Below the pieces are notes generated by a model. That model was not told where the DNA came from. It was given only the letters and a program-made list of their open reading frames with translations, and searched no databases. Of a DNA stretch of 64,000 nt, positions 39,499-50,470 are shown in pieces; position 1 is the stretch's first letter, and each line of letters begins with the position of its first letter. The stretch is from Owenia fusiformis. Lineage: Eukaryota; Annelida; Polychaeta; Sabellida; Oweniidae. The stretch is from positions 36,645,375 through 36,709,374 of the forward strand of contig CAIIXF020000005.1 in NCBI GenBank assembly GCA_903813345.2, in the 5' to 3' direction. Both the position numbers and the translations under genes were made by a program.

Positions 39499-41160
39499 AT
39501 GGCCGTATTGGGAGAATTATTCCGACTGGCAAGTCTGTTCGCCATCCTATGTATTTTTGAGAATGAATCGTCAACTGAAACTACAAGCACTGATGAGACG
39601 TCATCCCCAACGGAGCATGATGGTGATATAACCATATATTCAAGAGATGATGATAATCCTTGGAACGGCACAACGACCAGCCTAAATGGGGATGCTCCAA
39701 CAACTGAAAATCCAAAAGCTGGTACAATAACCAGTGTAAATAGGGACATTCCAACATCAGATAATCCCAAAGTTGGCACAGTTGCTAACATAACTGATGA
39801 TCGTACAAATGGCACAGTGGCCGACATAAATGAAGAAACAACCACTAACCCTTTAAACCAAACTGTTGTCTCTTCGGTAAACACAACTGTTACATCTAAC
39901 ATTGACAATGTCTCGAAGGCAGACGAGGATATAAATAACGCCAACTTGACTTATAACGCAAGAGCAGCTGGAAATGAAACATTTACTTCTGAACCAAGAA
40001 CAGACAATGAATCAGTTAATGAAGCCGAATGTAGACCTTACTATTGTTGCGACCCTTTCCTTTCTGACCGCGATCGTCATACTTTTATGAAAAAACACGA
40101 GGCCCAAGTTAACGTGATTATGTATTTCTGGATAAGTCTTTTCCTCTGTTTAGGCGGCCTGGTGGGCAACATTCTCTCTTTCATTGTCCTATACAGGCAA
40201 AAGATCAACACAAGTGTTTTCTTTCTGAAGTGTTTGGCAGTTAGTGATGGTCTTTATATGCTATGGTATCTAGTTTTTGATTTGTACTACACAGCCTATA
40301 GTGGAACACAATGGATAACGAACAGAAATGAAGATAGTGTCCATGTAATTCCTGCAAAAAAGACATACCTTAGTTTTGTCAATGCTACACTCACTCTTCT
40401 ATCATCATGGTTAGTGGTATTGCTTACTGTAGATCGCTTCATTATTGTTCGCATGCCCTTAATGGCAAATAGTCTTTGCACTTTGAACAAGGCTCGAGTA
40501 GAAGCATTTGTTTTGTTTGTATGTTGCGTTGGCTTTTGTTTGCCTATACTTTGGCAGTATACATCGTCAATTGAACTTCATCCATGTTGGGACTATCTTA
40601 TTATGTACAAAGATCCTACTCCATCATTTGGAGGTACTTATGGTACTCTTTTTGTGTATGACGTTGTTCTTAGTGGATTGATAAAGAATCTTATTCCAGT
40701 TTTGATTGTTTTCATTATGAATGTTCTGCTCATTGTTGGTCTCATGAAAGCCAGTGCAAGACGAAGGAAACTTGTTACTAATGGGAAAGAGGCACAGAAA
40801 AGAGATGAGAATATAAGTTTGATGTTGATCACAGTTGCAGTTTTATATCTGATCCTCCTCTTACCAAGTCTTGGCCTGAAGATCCTGAGATGTCTCTGGA
40901 TGGTGAAGACATATCTCGAGGTCGATTTAAATATAGATGATAAATATTTTGATTCGATAACCTTCTATGCTATGGTTAGTGATTTGCTAATTCGTGTTAA
41001 CTCTGCCATCAATTTCATTATCTATGTTCTTGTAAGCAAGAAATTTCGCGATGGTTTGATGAAGTTGATATGCTGCAAGAGAGTCAGTAAAACTGAGGTT
41101 TATAAAACATCTGTAACAAGAACGACATCATTTGGAAAAGCCAAAAAAGGAGAGACATAG
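39499..41160 (+). CDS. Class A peptide-type GPCR with long extracellular N-terminus (GPCR B)
   Basis: 553 residues from the ATG at 39499. I chose it because it follows a splice acceptor (TTTTCAG at 39484) and begins a signal-peptide-like stretch (MAVLGELFRLASLFAILCIF). Residues about 22-175 are Ser/Thr/Asn/Asp-rich with many N-glycosylation sequons. A Cys cluster (ECRPYYCCDPFLS) precedes TM1. TM1 has GLVGNILSF, TM2 LAVSDGLYMLWY, TM3 ends TVDRFIIVRMP (DRF at 312-314), and TM7 is NSAINFIIYVL with NFIIY in place of NPxxY. The closest general type is the FMRFamide/neuropeptide receptor group of protostomes; the ligand is unknown. It is paralogous to the genes at 46392 and 57427. Confidence 0.85.
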   Translation: MAVLGELFRLASLFAILCIFENESSTETTSTDETSSPTEHDGDITIYSRDDDNPWNGTTTSLNGDAPTTENPKAGTITSVNRDIPTSDNPKVGTVANITDDRTNGTVADINEETTTNPLNQTVVSSVNTTVTSNIDNVSKADEDINNANLTYNARAAGNETFTSEPRTDNESVNEAECRPYYCCDPFLSDRDRHTFMKKHEAQVNVIMYFWISLFLCLGGLVGNILSFIVLYRQKINTSVFFLKCLAVSDGLYMLWYLVFDLYYTAYSGTQWITNRNEDSVHVIPAKKTYLSFVNATLTLLSSWLVVLLTVDRFIIVRMPLMANSLCTLNKARVEAFVLFVCCVGFCLPILWQYTSSIELHPCWDYLIMYKDPTPSFGGTYGTLFVYDVVLSGLIKNLIPVLIVFIMNVLLIVGLMKASARRRKLVTNGKEAQKRDENISLMLITVAVLYLILLLPSLGLKILRCLWMVKTYLEVDLNIDDKYFDSITFYAMVSDLLIRVNSAINFIIYVLVSKKFRDGLMKLICCKRVSKTEVYKTSVTRTTSFGKAKKGET

Positions 41161-43660
41161 TCTTGCTTCTAGACTCTAGACCACCCTGTATTCTCGACCC
41201 ACGTGTGTGCCGTGAAAGTCATGTAGTGGTAGGGTGGTTACAAGGGGCTCTAGCCAGACCAGAGACACAAACGACAAAGGGGTATTGTCTGTATTACAAC
41301 TCGATTTTTTATTATTATCTGACCTTGGTTCTCTGGCTCTTTTGGCTGGTTGGTTGTCTGGCGATAGAGAAAGGAATCTTCCAGCACGATTGGTTTGTTC
41401 AATAGTATTGTGCTTTACCATCTAGTTGCTCTGTATTCCCTAATATCAAATTGGTCCCCTATGACTACAGGGTTAACCTAACAGTTGTATAATTTTACAT
41501 GTTTTAGTGGGCTTTTTGTGCCGTTATGAAACCAAATACTGACCATTGGCGATTAGCTCGTCGACTGGCGGATTTTTCGTAAATTTAACTTCAAAATGAC
41601 GAGTTTAATTTATTTAAATAACCTGAGTTGGAGGTCACACCGGCAGCCGGTAGTTGTATTCGCGAAAGCAGGCTGAGTTAGTTTGATTAGTAAAAGTTTA
41701 GATACATTCGTGTTCAAAACTCACCATATTTGGAAGTTAGATAGAATGATGAACATAGTGTAATATTATATTTTTAGTCTTTGGTTGTTTTATCACTCCC
41801 GTTATACTGATAGTTCCAAAAATCGTCGAATCAATACTTCCACGGCAAATGAAATAGATTCGTCTAGAGCTGCAAATCTCAACGTGCTATTCATTGTCAT
41901 TTTTGACGAATCAGAACGCATTATAGCCAAGCTTGAATTTAATCTGATGTTGCAGTTAGATGTATATGGTTTCATAATTAATAGCCGATGGGCTGTCATC
42001 AATAAAAAAAACTCATTTTATTACCAGAGTACGTGATGAACATTCATAGAACAATGTAAAATGTGTTGTGCTTTTGCAAAATATTATAGCCTATTATATA
42101 GCAAACCGTCGAACGCCGTCCACAAAAAAGTTGGAGACTAATATGTCACCACTTGTGGTAGTGACATAATGAAACCTCTTGAATTAATTTGCAGTCTATG
42201 TAATTTACATTTATATATCGTTGTTGGGCCCGAAGAATATTTGAGTTATTGATGTAAGCAAACGTTTTTACCATGTGTAAAAAAGATTCAGGCATGACAA
42301 GCCATCATGCATGCATATACCATGTACATGATGTATTTGTACACGTTTAATGAGCTATTATATGAAAATGTTCAATTCGAGTACGTTCAGTGTGTAACAT
42401 CATATATTCAGAAAGTGCTAGTAAATATACTAGAAATTATAAATATTATTATTATTAAAAAGGTGGCGCATTTTAATAAGGGTATCGCGTGAATGTAACT
42501 TTGATTCCCCGAATTATAAGATAATATTCTAATTAAAGTTATATATCATTTTAAAGCTGTTTCGATGAAGTTTTTAGATCAACTACACTCCGTTCACAAT
42601 TCTTGCGCGTTCTTTTTTAAAAAGAGTTACCAAAACATCTGGCAAATATCCCCTGTTGACACGTCTATACTGAAAATCTTAGATCCAAACATAGTAGAAT
42701 ACGCCGTCAGTCCGCATTTGATTTTTTGAAGTGAGTTTCGTAGATCGTCCGATTTCTCCGACTGATATCGGGTTATCTCAAACTGGTTCGTTTATAAATA
42801 CGAATTTCTTTACCGTTGTAAGGCGCATGCGCAAAATTGATTTATAAACGTTATTGGTTGATGGTTTTTCTCCTGCGCATGCGTGAAGTCTGATGAACAC
42901 TTATGACGAAGACCGGAGCAAACATTACTAGCTCTCGAACGAAATTCCAAGATTCAGGTCATTTCGCCGTGTTTGCTAAGCGTGTATACGCGAATGACAA
43001 GCTGTTTTGAGTAGATCAGGTACCTGTTTTAGACACAACATTGATTTAGCTTGACATTGATGTGCACATTGGCACTTTTGAGCATGTTAATACAAGTTTT
43101 TACACTCTTAGCACGAGACAGGTTTTCGAAAAATCTGTTATCTGATTCACTCGATTATCGTATGGATATGTATTTCTGCTGACATTTCAACACCACATCA
43201 CATAGGATTACGATGCAAAATGATAATAAAACACAAAACAACTACTAAATTCCACTTGTTATTTCACAGGAGGTAAAAATGCAAACTGCCCTAGATTCTT
43301 TGTAAGGGCCGTCAGACATCGGATTGGCCGCCATATTTGAAATGAAAATATCACTAAATAGAGGTCTGCGCATGTCTCAACATTTAGACTGTGTTGACAG
43401 CGACCTTTTTTGCTCATTTTTTGTTACATTCAACTTTTCAGGTATACATTTTAACAAAAAATACGAGATCAATTTTTAATAAATCATACATGATTATTTT
43501 GCTCTTAAACTCTAGTTTATTAATAAATAGTCGATTTTGTTTTCTGTTGTATGTGGAAAAGTGGAGGACGAAAGGTACATATACGATATCAGAGTAATTC
43601 GCCTTAAATATTTTGAGATATAGAGGTAAATGTGGAGGACGAAAGGATTTCCATAGGTAA
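41161..43660. other. Intergenic DNA between GPCR B and the foldback element
   Basis: No gene seen. Holds a promoter-like island (separate entry) and the phrase CACAAAAAAGTTGGAGACT at 42121-42139, recurring at 45330-45347 as CACAAAAAGTTGGAGACT, which points to an old duplication. Confidence 0.4.
42815..43345. promoter_or_regulatory. Promoter-like island without an assigned gene (NRF1-, CCAAT-, YY1-like motifs)
   Basis: Two NRF1-type palindromes, GCGCATGCGC (about 42823) and TGCGCATGCGT (about 42873), with ATTGG (inverted CCAAT) between them. A GGCCGCCATATTTG (YY1-like inverse) next to another ATTGG lies at about 43325. CpG density is higher than in the surroundings. No adjacent coding exon was recognised. 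Confidence 0.3.
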
Positions 43661-43662
43661 CT

Positions 43663-44783
43663 GGTCAACTCGTACCCAAGACAACTCGTACCCAAGACAA
43701 CTCGTACCCAAGTATATATTTTGGACTGGGCATGTGAATAGATATAGAGGTTCTTATATGAGTACCTGTGCAAGATCGTTCATTCTTGATGAGCTTTGAT
43801 AATTCTTCTTTATCGAGTCGTAGACGAGATAAAGAAACATTATCAAAGCGAGTCAAGAATGGACGATATTGCACAGGTACGAGTACAAGAAAGTTTTTCT
43901 CATATGACTCTGTATTATGCCATATTTTCACCTTTTTATGATAAAAATGAGTGAAAATTAGCTAGAAATAAATGGAACTTCATTTTTCAATTGCTATGAC
44001 GTCATAACAATATTGAAGAAAATTCATGGATACGTGTGGCAACAAAGCTACATTGTTATGACGTCACAGCTAAGTTTTGTAGACGCATAACAACGCTGTA
44101 CCCGTTGCCATGTTGTTGATGTTTATAAACCAGTGATGTCACAAGTAAATCTCATCTTGCACGTGTTACTTTTTAGGATGAAAGATGGCAATATCTTGCA
44201 TGGGGTAAAGATGGCTGTATCTTTGTTAGTCATATGAGAAATACATATTATAATTGTAACATACTGTTCAGAATAATTTAAAGTTTGAAGAAGAATTTTC
44301 GGAAGAAATTGATTTAATTTTGTGACATTTTGAGCTGAGTGTCAATTTATATTGACTATTATTTTATATTGGTCACAGATTCAGGATGTTCGAGTGAAGA
44401 GACAAATGTTTATTCCACATATTCATAATCATTTTTCAAAATATTGTATGTTTATGAGTGTTTGGAACAAGTGTCAGATCAAATGTTGTAATTATATTTA
44501 TTTGTATATATGTTTGACAAAAAAATGTTGTGAACAAGCGCTTCAAGCACTTCTTTTATTTAATAAAAAAATGCTTTACTGATCCATTGAGAAAAAATGT
44601 CGTCTAAATTCAAAATAATATTAAGGCTTATTTGATTCACATTACAACCTGAAAGCATTACAATTTACAAACTCAATGTTTTCCCCAATGTGCACCCATT
44701 ATACTGAAAATAATCTTGGGTACGAGTTGTCTTGGGTACCAGTTGTCTTGGGTACGAGTTGTCTTGGGTACGAGTTGACTAGG
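43663..44783. mobile_element. Foldback element with 16-bp tandem repeats as terminal arms
   Basis: Left arm: three copies of CAACTCGTACCCAAGA at 43665-43711. Right arm: four inverted copies (TCTTGGGTACGAGTTG) at 44715-44778, one with a base change. The interior has an inner palindrome and no coding frame of quality. Confidence 0.7.
43757..43885. repeat. Inner palindrome of the foldback element
   Basis: TGAGTACCTGTGCAAGAT at the left pairs with ATATTGCACAGGTACGAG at the right. The arms, about 60 bases each, meet at CTTTATCGAGTCGTAGACGA. Confidence 0.75.
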
Positions 44784-44892
44784 AAGCTTTCCATATGTGT
44801 ATAATTTTCTCAAAAAACATTCTGTGGAGTTAAAAAGCGAAAATGTGTAACAATACGCGCGCGAACTTTTTGCGACGTGTCACTGTGAAAAT

Positions 44893-45150
44893 AGAGAGAT
44901 TTCGCAACTCACTTATAGCATGTAGCGTATAACTTTAAAAGCGATTGATTGCGTCATCATTTATTGCGCGGCCCTATAGGTCAATAAGTGTGATATTCTT
45001 ATGTATAGACGACGATTTAACTGGTATAAGAATATCACACTTATGGAAAAATAGAGCTGTGCAATAAATGATGACGTAATCAAACACTTCATAAGTCATA
45101 CCTTATACGGGAAAAATAAACATGTTATAAGTGAGTTGCGAAATATCTCT
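44893..45150. mobile_element. Palindromic MITE, 258 bp
   Basis: AGAGAGATTTCGCAACTCAC against GTGAGTTGCGAAATATCTCT. Inner arms pair too (GCGTCATCATTTATTGC with GCAATAAATGATGACGT; AAGTGTGATATTCTTAT with ATAAGAATATCACACTT). Confidence 0.8.
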
Positions 45151-46153
45151 AATAACGCAATATTTCTTATCTATGGTCGAGAAGGATTGTGTTTGCATAC
45201 CTACAATAAATCAAAAAGAAATGTTAATTACAATTATGAACAAGGCATAACATGCAAAGTGTCATCACCAGCCATTTGTTACAGACACCGATCGCCAAAC
45301 GCCGAATCACCAACCGCCGAACACCACCCACAAAAAGTTGGAGACTTCAACAATATGTCAACTCTTCTCGTTGTAAAATTCTGGTTGTGTTTTCGACCCA
45401 ACTGAACGAAATAGTAAGCTTTGTTTATCAAAAATTCCCGGGAGGTGAATAACATTTTCACGAGCGGGATACATATGTATTTATATATACATTTGTATTT
45501 ATGTACTTTTCTACTTGTTTCTCTTCTACTTCTACTTCTTTCTCTTCTTTTGTACATTTGCCCTTAAAGGGATTATTGGTACAATAAATAAATGTAATCT
45601 ATATTCTTGTATATGACGCATCTTGGAAACGTGAACCCCCTTAGTTTTGATCGACAATCGATTGTTTTTCATCTTACTGACTGGTACGTAACTATTGTTA
45701 AAAAACGATATACTCTTATAAGAGTACGAAGTTTTGGTCCCAGTTGGATTACGTTTTAAAACTGCTTGAAGAAGCCGGGGACTTTTGTTAGCTTAACACA
45801 AAAAAACATTGATAAAATGAACCTAAATAATAGAGAGCTATAATGGATTGATTTGATGATAAAGATTGGTATGTGATGTGATTTTACCTATTGTGTAACA
45901 TGTTTTTGTCATTATTGCTAAGGAATACAATATACCATTCCCATAAACATACTTGTGGAACTAATGAATCTACATCCTAAATATATGTTGTTGGCTATAG
46001 TCTACTCATAAATAGTCACTTAGTGATCTCATGATGACCGATGCCTAATGCGAACAGGTAGTGAGGTCATTGCTTAATAGCAAATCTGGATGCAAGCCTC
46101 CAATAACTTTCCAATTGAGATTGCACTTATTTCGTATCCTGGACAGTGGACAA

Positions 46154-46160
46154 TATAAAA
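46154..46160 (+). promoter_or_regulatory. TATA box of GPCR C
   Basis: TATAAAA about 25-30 bp before a TCTTCACG initiator-like string and 72 bp before a GTAAGT donor. Confidence 0.5.
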
Positions 46161-46182
46161 TCATTGTGTAGCAATCTTCACG

Positions 46183-46380
46183 AACAGAAGACAAAACATT
46201 TCGAGCATCTTCAACTTAGTAACATTGAAACGTAAGTGTATTTACTTTGCATATTCAAGATATAAGGAATTAATTGGGAAAGATCAACAAACTAATTCAA
46301 GTATAACAGCGCATGTAACCTATTAATAATTGTGAGTAAAACAGTTTATATTTCATATAGCTTTCTTGAATTTTTTCCAG
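46183..46380 (+). other. Non-coding first exon and 149-bp intron of GPCR C
   Basis: Predicted exon about 46183-46231 ends GAAAC before GTAAGT (46232). The intron ends TTGAATTTTTTCCAG at 46380. The coding exon starts 11 bases before the ATG. The same acceptor-before-ATG layout is seen in GPCR B and GPCR D. Confidence 0.5.
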
Positions 46381-46391
46381 TACCAACAGTC

Positions 46392-47969
46392 ATGTCAATC
46401 TTGAGGGTGTCCATGCGACTGGTAGTTATATTTGTCATTCTATGCATTCTTGGGAATCAATCGTCTACTGAAACTTCAAGCGCTGATGAAAAAACTCCTC
46501 CTGTTGACCAAACTAGTGATGCAAACAAAAATATTAGAGATGAGAATAATTCTACTGATGGCACAACGGTCAACACAAACGGTAAAGTTACTCAAACTGG
46601 TGAACCAATGGGCCATAGTGATACTTCTTTAACTGAGGCATCTGTTACATCTCATATTGACAATGTGTCTAAGACTTTTACCGGTGCCGATAGAAATATT
46701 AACAACAACAACAACAGAACCAAAAACACAGCTTCAACTGGAAGTGGAAATGACAAAGCCAAATTTAAACGTGATGCTCAAAATGATCAGGGTTCACAGG
46801 AAGAATGTCAGCCTTATTACTGTTGTGAGCCATACCTTTCCAACCACGACCGTCACACGTTGATGAAAAAAGACGAAACTCTAGTGAACATGATCACATA
46901 TTTTTGGATTAGCATTTTCCTCTGTTTAGGTGGCCTGGTGGGCAACATTCTCTCTTTCATTGTCTTGTACAGGCAAAAGGTCAACACAAGCGTTTTCTTT
47001 CTGAAGTGTCTGGCAGTTAGTGATGGTCTCTATATGCTATGGTATCTGGTATTTGATCTATACTACACGGCTTATGATTCTTCGCCATGGGTAACGAACA
47101 GGGAAGATCCCAGTGCGCATGTTATCCCAGCGAATTACATTTACACAAACTTAGGAAATACAACATTGACTTTATACTCGTCATGGTTAGTAGTATTGCT
47201 TACTGTAGATCGTTTCATTATCGTTCGCATGCCCTTAATGGCAAATAGTCTTTGCACTTTGAACAAGGCTCGAGTAGAGGCATTTGTTTTGTTTGTATGT
47301 TGCGTTGGCTTTTGTTTGCCTATACTTTGGCAGTATACATCGTCAATTGAACTTCATCCATGTTGGGACTATCTTATAATGTACAAAGATCCTACTCCAT
47401 TTGGACGTACATTTGGCACTGTTTTTATGTATAACGTGGTTCTCACTGGCTTACTAAGGAGTCTCATCCCAGTGGTCATGGTCTTTATTATGAACATTCT
47501 CCTTGTCATTGGTCTTGTGAAAGCTGGTAAAAGGAGACGGCAACTTGTTAGCAATGTCGGCAAAGAGGATCAAAAGAGAGATGAAACTATAAGTCTGATG
47601 TTGATTACGGTTGCAACTTTATATGTAGTCCTCCTTTTACCAAGGCTTGGTCTTTATGTCCTAAGAAGTCTTTGGATGGCGCAGAAATATCTCGACGTCA
47701 ATTTGAATATAAGCAGTGCGGCGTTAACGTCCATTGCCTACTATGCTCCAATTAGCGATTTGTCAGTGCGGGTCAACTGCGCTATTAATTTCATTATTTA
47801 CGTTCTCGTGAGTAAGAAATTCCGTGATGGTTTGAAAGAGTTGGTTTGTTGCCGGAATTCCGGCACATCTGAGTCTTCTAAAATGACTTCTACAAAAACT
47901 TTATCATCAATTAAAAGTTCGAGTGCTCGGGCCAGTGATAAGATTGCAGAAAATGTAGTTGATAAATAA
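46392..47969 (+). CDS. Class A peptide-type GPCR, paralogue of GPCR B (GPCR C)
   Basis: 525 residues from the ATG at 46392, the first ATG after the splice acceptor and the start of a signal-peptide-like stretch (SMRLVVIFVILCIL). Ser/Thr/Asn-rich N-terminus with a poly-Asn run, then EECQPYYCCEPYLS before TM1. TM1 GLVGNILSF, TM2 LAVSDGLYMLWY, DRF at 273-275, TM6 without the usual CWxP (VLLLPRLG), TM7 NCAINFIIYVL, and a Ser/Thr-rich tail. Very close to GPCR B in the transmembrane part, with a 220-bp stretch differing only silently. The N- and C-terminal parts have diverged. An AATAAA lies at 48379-48384. Ligand unknown. Confidence 0.85.
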   Translation: MSILRVSMRLVVIFVILCILGNQSSTETSSADEKTPPVDQTSDANKNIRDENNSTDGTTVNTNGKVTQTGEPMGHSDTSLTEASVTSHIDNVSKTFTGADRNINNNNNRTKNTASTGSGNDKAKFKRDAQNDQGSQEECQPYYCCEPYLSNHDRHTLMKKDETLVNMITYFWISIFLCLGGLVGNILSFIVLYRQKVNTSVFFLKCLAVSDGLYMLWYLVFDLYYTAYDSSPWVTNREDPSAHVIPANYIYTNLGNTTLTLYSSWLVVLLTVDRFIIVRMPLMANSLCTLNKARVEAFVLFVCCVGFCLPILWQYTSSIELHPCWDYLIMYKDPTPFGRTFGTVFMYNVVLTGLLRSLIPVVMVFIMNILLVIGLVKAGKRRRQLVSNVGKEDQKRDETISLMLITVATLYVVLLLPRLGLYVLRSLWMAQKYLDVNLNISSAALTSIAYYAPISDLSVRVNCAINFIIYVLVSKKFRDGLKELVCCRNSGTSESSKMTSTKTLSSIKSSSARASDKIAENVVDK

Positions 47970-48378
47970 GGCACAGTTGATGTTTTCTGCTTAGGAGAAT
48001 CCAAACAATTGTGTATATAGAGAATTTTATCTCATGGTGTCTAATACGAGTATATCCATTGTTCTTGATGTCTTGTTCATTGTCATATGTAGGATCTAGG
48101 GAGAAGAGATAGAGAGAAGTAAGGGTAGTAACAATTCTACAATTTTTTGCTGTCGTCATCTCATGTCTGTTCTCTAAAGAATAATATGTATTATTCTATT
48201 GTATGTGCCTTGATTTCAGGAAAATTGTTCGATTTTCAAGGCTATCTGGTGAAAATTGAAAACGAGGGCGTCTTCTTTAAATCTTAATCAATTTTGGACA
48301 TTTTGGAAATGTTTTGTAGTAAAGATTGCTCTCATCATTCTACTCTTTCTCTATCCTTTGTTTCCTCTTTAACTGATT

Positions 48379-48384
48379 AATAAA
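48379..48384 (+). terminator. Candidate polyadenylation signal of GPCR C
   Basis: AATAAA 410 bp after the stop, immediately before the large inverted repeat. Confidence 0.4.
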
Positions 48385-48427
48385 GAGTGTACATTTTATA
48401 TTCATATCATGTGATGTTATATCACCA

Positions 48428-49059
48428 TATGCAGACAGAGCCTGTGGGAAATATTGGGTGCGGAGCAAATGAGCGGAGGGTGCGGAGCTAACGGTCATTT
48501 TTGAATTTAAATTTGGGATATTTCTGAAACTAAGCCGTTTTGGGACTTCAAATATACCAAGATATGTGTATTTGACACCAAATATCAATACAATTGTGAA
48601 AATAGTAGCGCAATTCATTCTATAGCGACGCAGTGTGCCTTAAACCTTTCCCAGACCTATATATTTTGAAATTATCCTTTTAATACTGCGTCCCCAGCAT
48701 TCATAAAAAATGGTGTTCAAGATACACTACCCAAGATGCACAAATAATTTGTATAGATAGTGTACCTTGAACACCATTTTTTATGAATGCTGGGGACTCA
48801 GTATTAAAAGGATAATTTCAAAATATATAGGTCTGGGAAAGGTTTAAGGCACACTGCGTCGCTATAGAATGAATTGCGCTACTATTTTCACAATTGTATT
48901 GATATTTGGTGTCAAATACACATATCTTGGTATATTTGAAGTCCCAAAACGGCTTAGTTTCAGAAATATCCCAAATTTAAATTCAAAAATGACCGTTAGC
49001 TCCGCACCCTCCGCTCATTTGCTCCGCACCCAATATTTCCCACAGGCTCTGTCTGCATA
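48428..49059. repeat. Near-perfect 632-bp inverted repeat
   Basis: Arms of about 300 bases, from TATGCAGACAGAGCC to GGCTCTGTCTGCATA, with only a few mismatches (for example CTGCGTCCCCAG against CTGGGGACTCAG). The centre is about 30 bases around ACAAATAATTTGT. No target duplication or transposase is seen. It may be a MITE or a recent local inverted duplication. Confidence 0.9.
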
Positions 49060-49154
49060 GGGTGTATATTGTGTATTCAGAAAGTTTGAGAAAATAAATG
49101 AATAGGTTAGTGAAATCTAATTGTATCCTTAGTACACTGTTTTCCCGCTTTATA

Positions 49155-49407
49155 CAGGGCGTTCAATAAGTATTGCTAACTTTTGTTCTCTTGCTCGTTT
49201 CTTCATGAAACTTGCACAACATATGGAACATATATCTGACATGATTCTATTCCTTCAATGGTTACCATAGTAACCATAACTTTGCCAAAACTAAATTGAT
49301 TGTCAAAAAACGTAGACAGAATAAGGTCAAATATATATTCCTTATGTTGTGAAAGTTTCATGAAGAGAAAAGCAAGAGAACAAAAGCAATACTTATTGAA
49401 CGCCCTG
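49155..49407. mobile_element. Palindromic MITE, 253 bp
   Basis: CAGGGCGTTCAATAAGTATT at the left and AATACTTATTGAACGCCCTG at the right; arms extend to GTTCTCTTGCT and beyond. TA is present only on the left side. Confidence 0.75.
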
Positions 49408-49689
49408 TCTGGACCTACATTGTGCGATCTCTCAAAGACACGATTAATTTCATTTAAAAAGCAAGAATAAGAAACTTTGTTTTCAGGTTTTGGAAGGTAA
49501 CAAAATTAAGATTCAAACCCAGGACTCAATAAATTGTGGACGGTTTTAAATACGAGGGCTTTGTGTGAGACTGAACGAGGGAGTGAGCTTAGCATACAGA
49601 ACGTAACACGAGTGCATTCAAACACTCACAAAACAAAGTGTCACATGCATGTTTTCTTCATATAGCAAAATATTCTTTGTATATTAACA

Positions 49690-50405
49690 GTAAAAAGAAT
49701 AAAATTCATATCACATCACACCACACCACATTACATTACAACACATCACACCAGACACCACCATATCACATCAACTTACATTACATTTGATACATCACAT
49801 CATCACCACATTACACAACACCACACCACATCTCACCACATCACATCACATCAAATTGCATTACATCACATCACACGAAACCACATCATATTACATCAAA
49901 TTACATTACATCACATCACATCAAATTACATTACATCACATCACACCACATCACATCAAATTACATTACATTACATCACACCAAATCATATCAAATCAAA
50001 TTACATTACATCACACCACATCACATCAAATTACATTACATTACATCACACCACATCACATCAAATTACATTACATTACATTACATCACTCCACATCACA
50101 TCACATCAAATTATATTACATTACATCACATCACACCATATCACGTCATATCACATCACATCACATCAAATTACATTACATCACATCACATCAAATTACA
50201 TTACATCACATCACACCACATCACATCAAATTACATTACATTACATCACACCAAATCATATCAAATCAAATTACATTACATCACACCACATCACATCAAA
50301 TTACATTACATTACATTACATCACTCCACATCACATCACATCAAATTATATTACATTACATCACATCACACCATATCACGTCATATCACATCACATCACA
50401 TAACA
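49690..50405 (+). repeat. CATCA/CATTA satellite with 235-bp higher-order repeat
   Basis: Almost pure pentamers CATCA, CATTA, CACCA. The segment with ATCACTCCACATCACAT followed by CACCATATCACGTC occurs twice, 235 bp apart (from about 50086 and 50321). The resulting long open frame is low-complexity and not a gene. Confidence 0.85.
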
Positions 50406-50470
50406 TATTTCCCTCTGTCATTATTTATAGGATATTCTATGAGGAGGACAAGTTAGACTTTGAAGACGTA

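Noticed and set aside
39420-39944. 174-codon minus-strand open frame.
   Set aside because: Antisense of the Thr/Ser-rich N-terminus of GPCR B; no independent coding signal.
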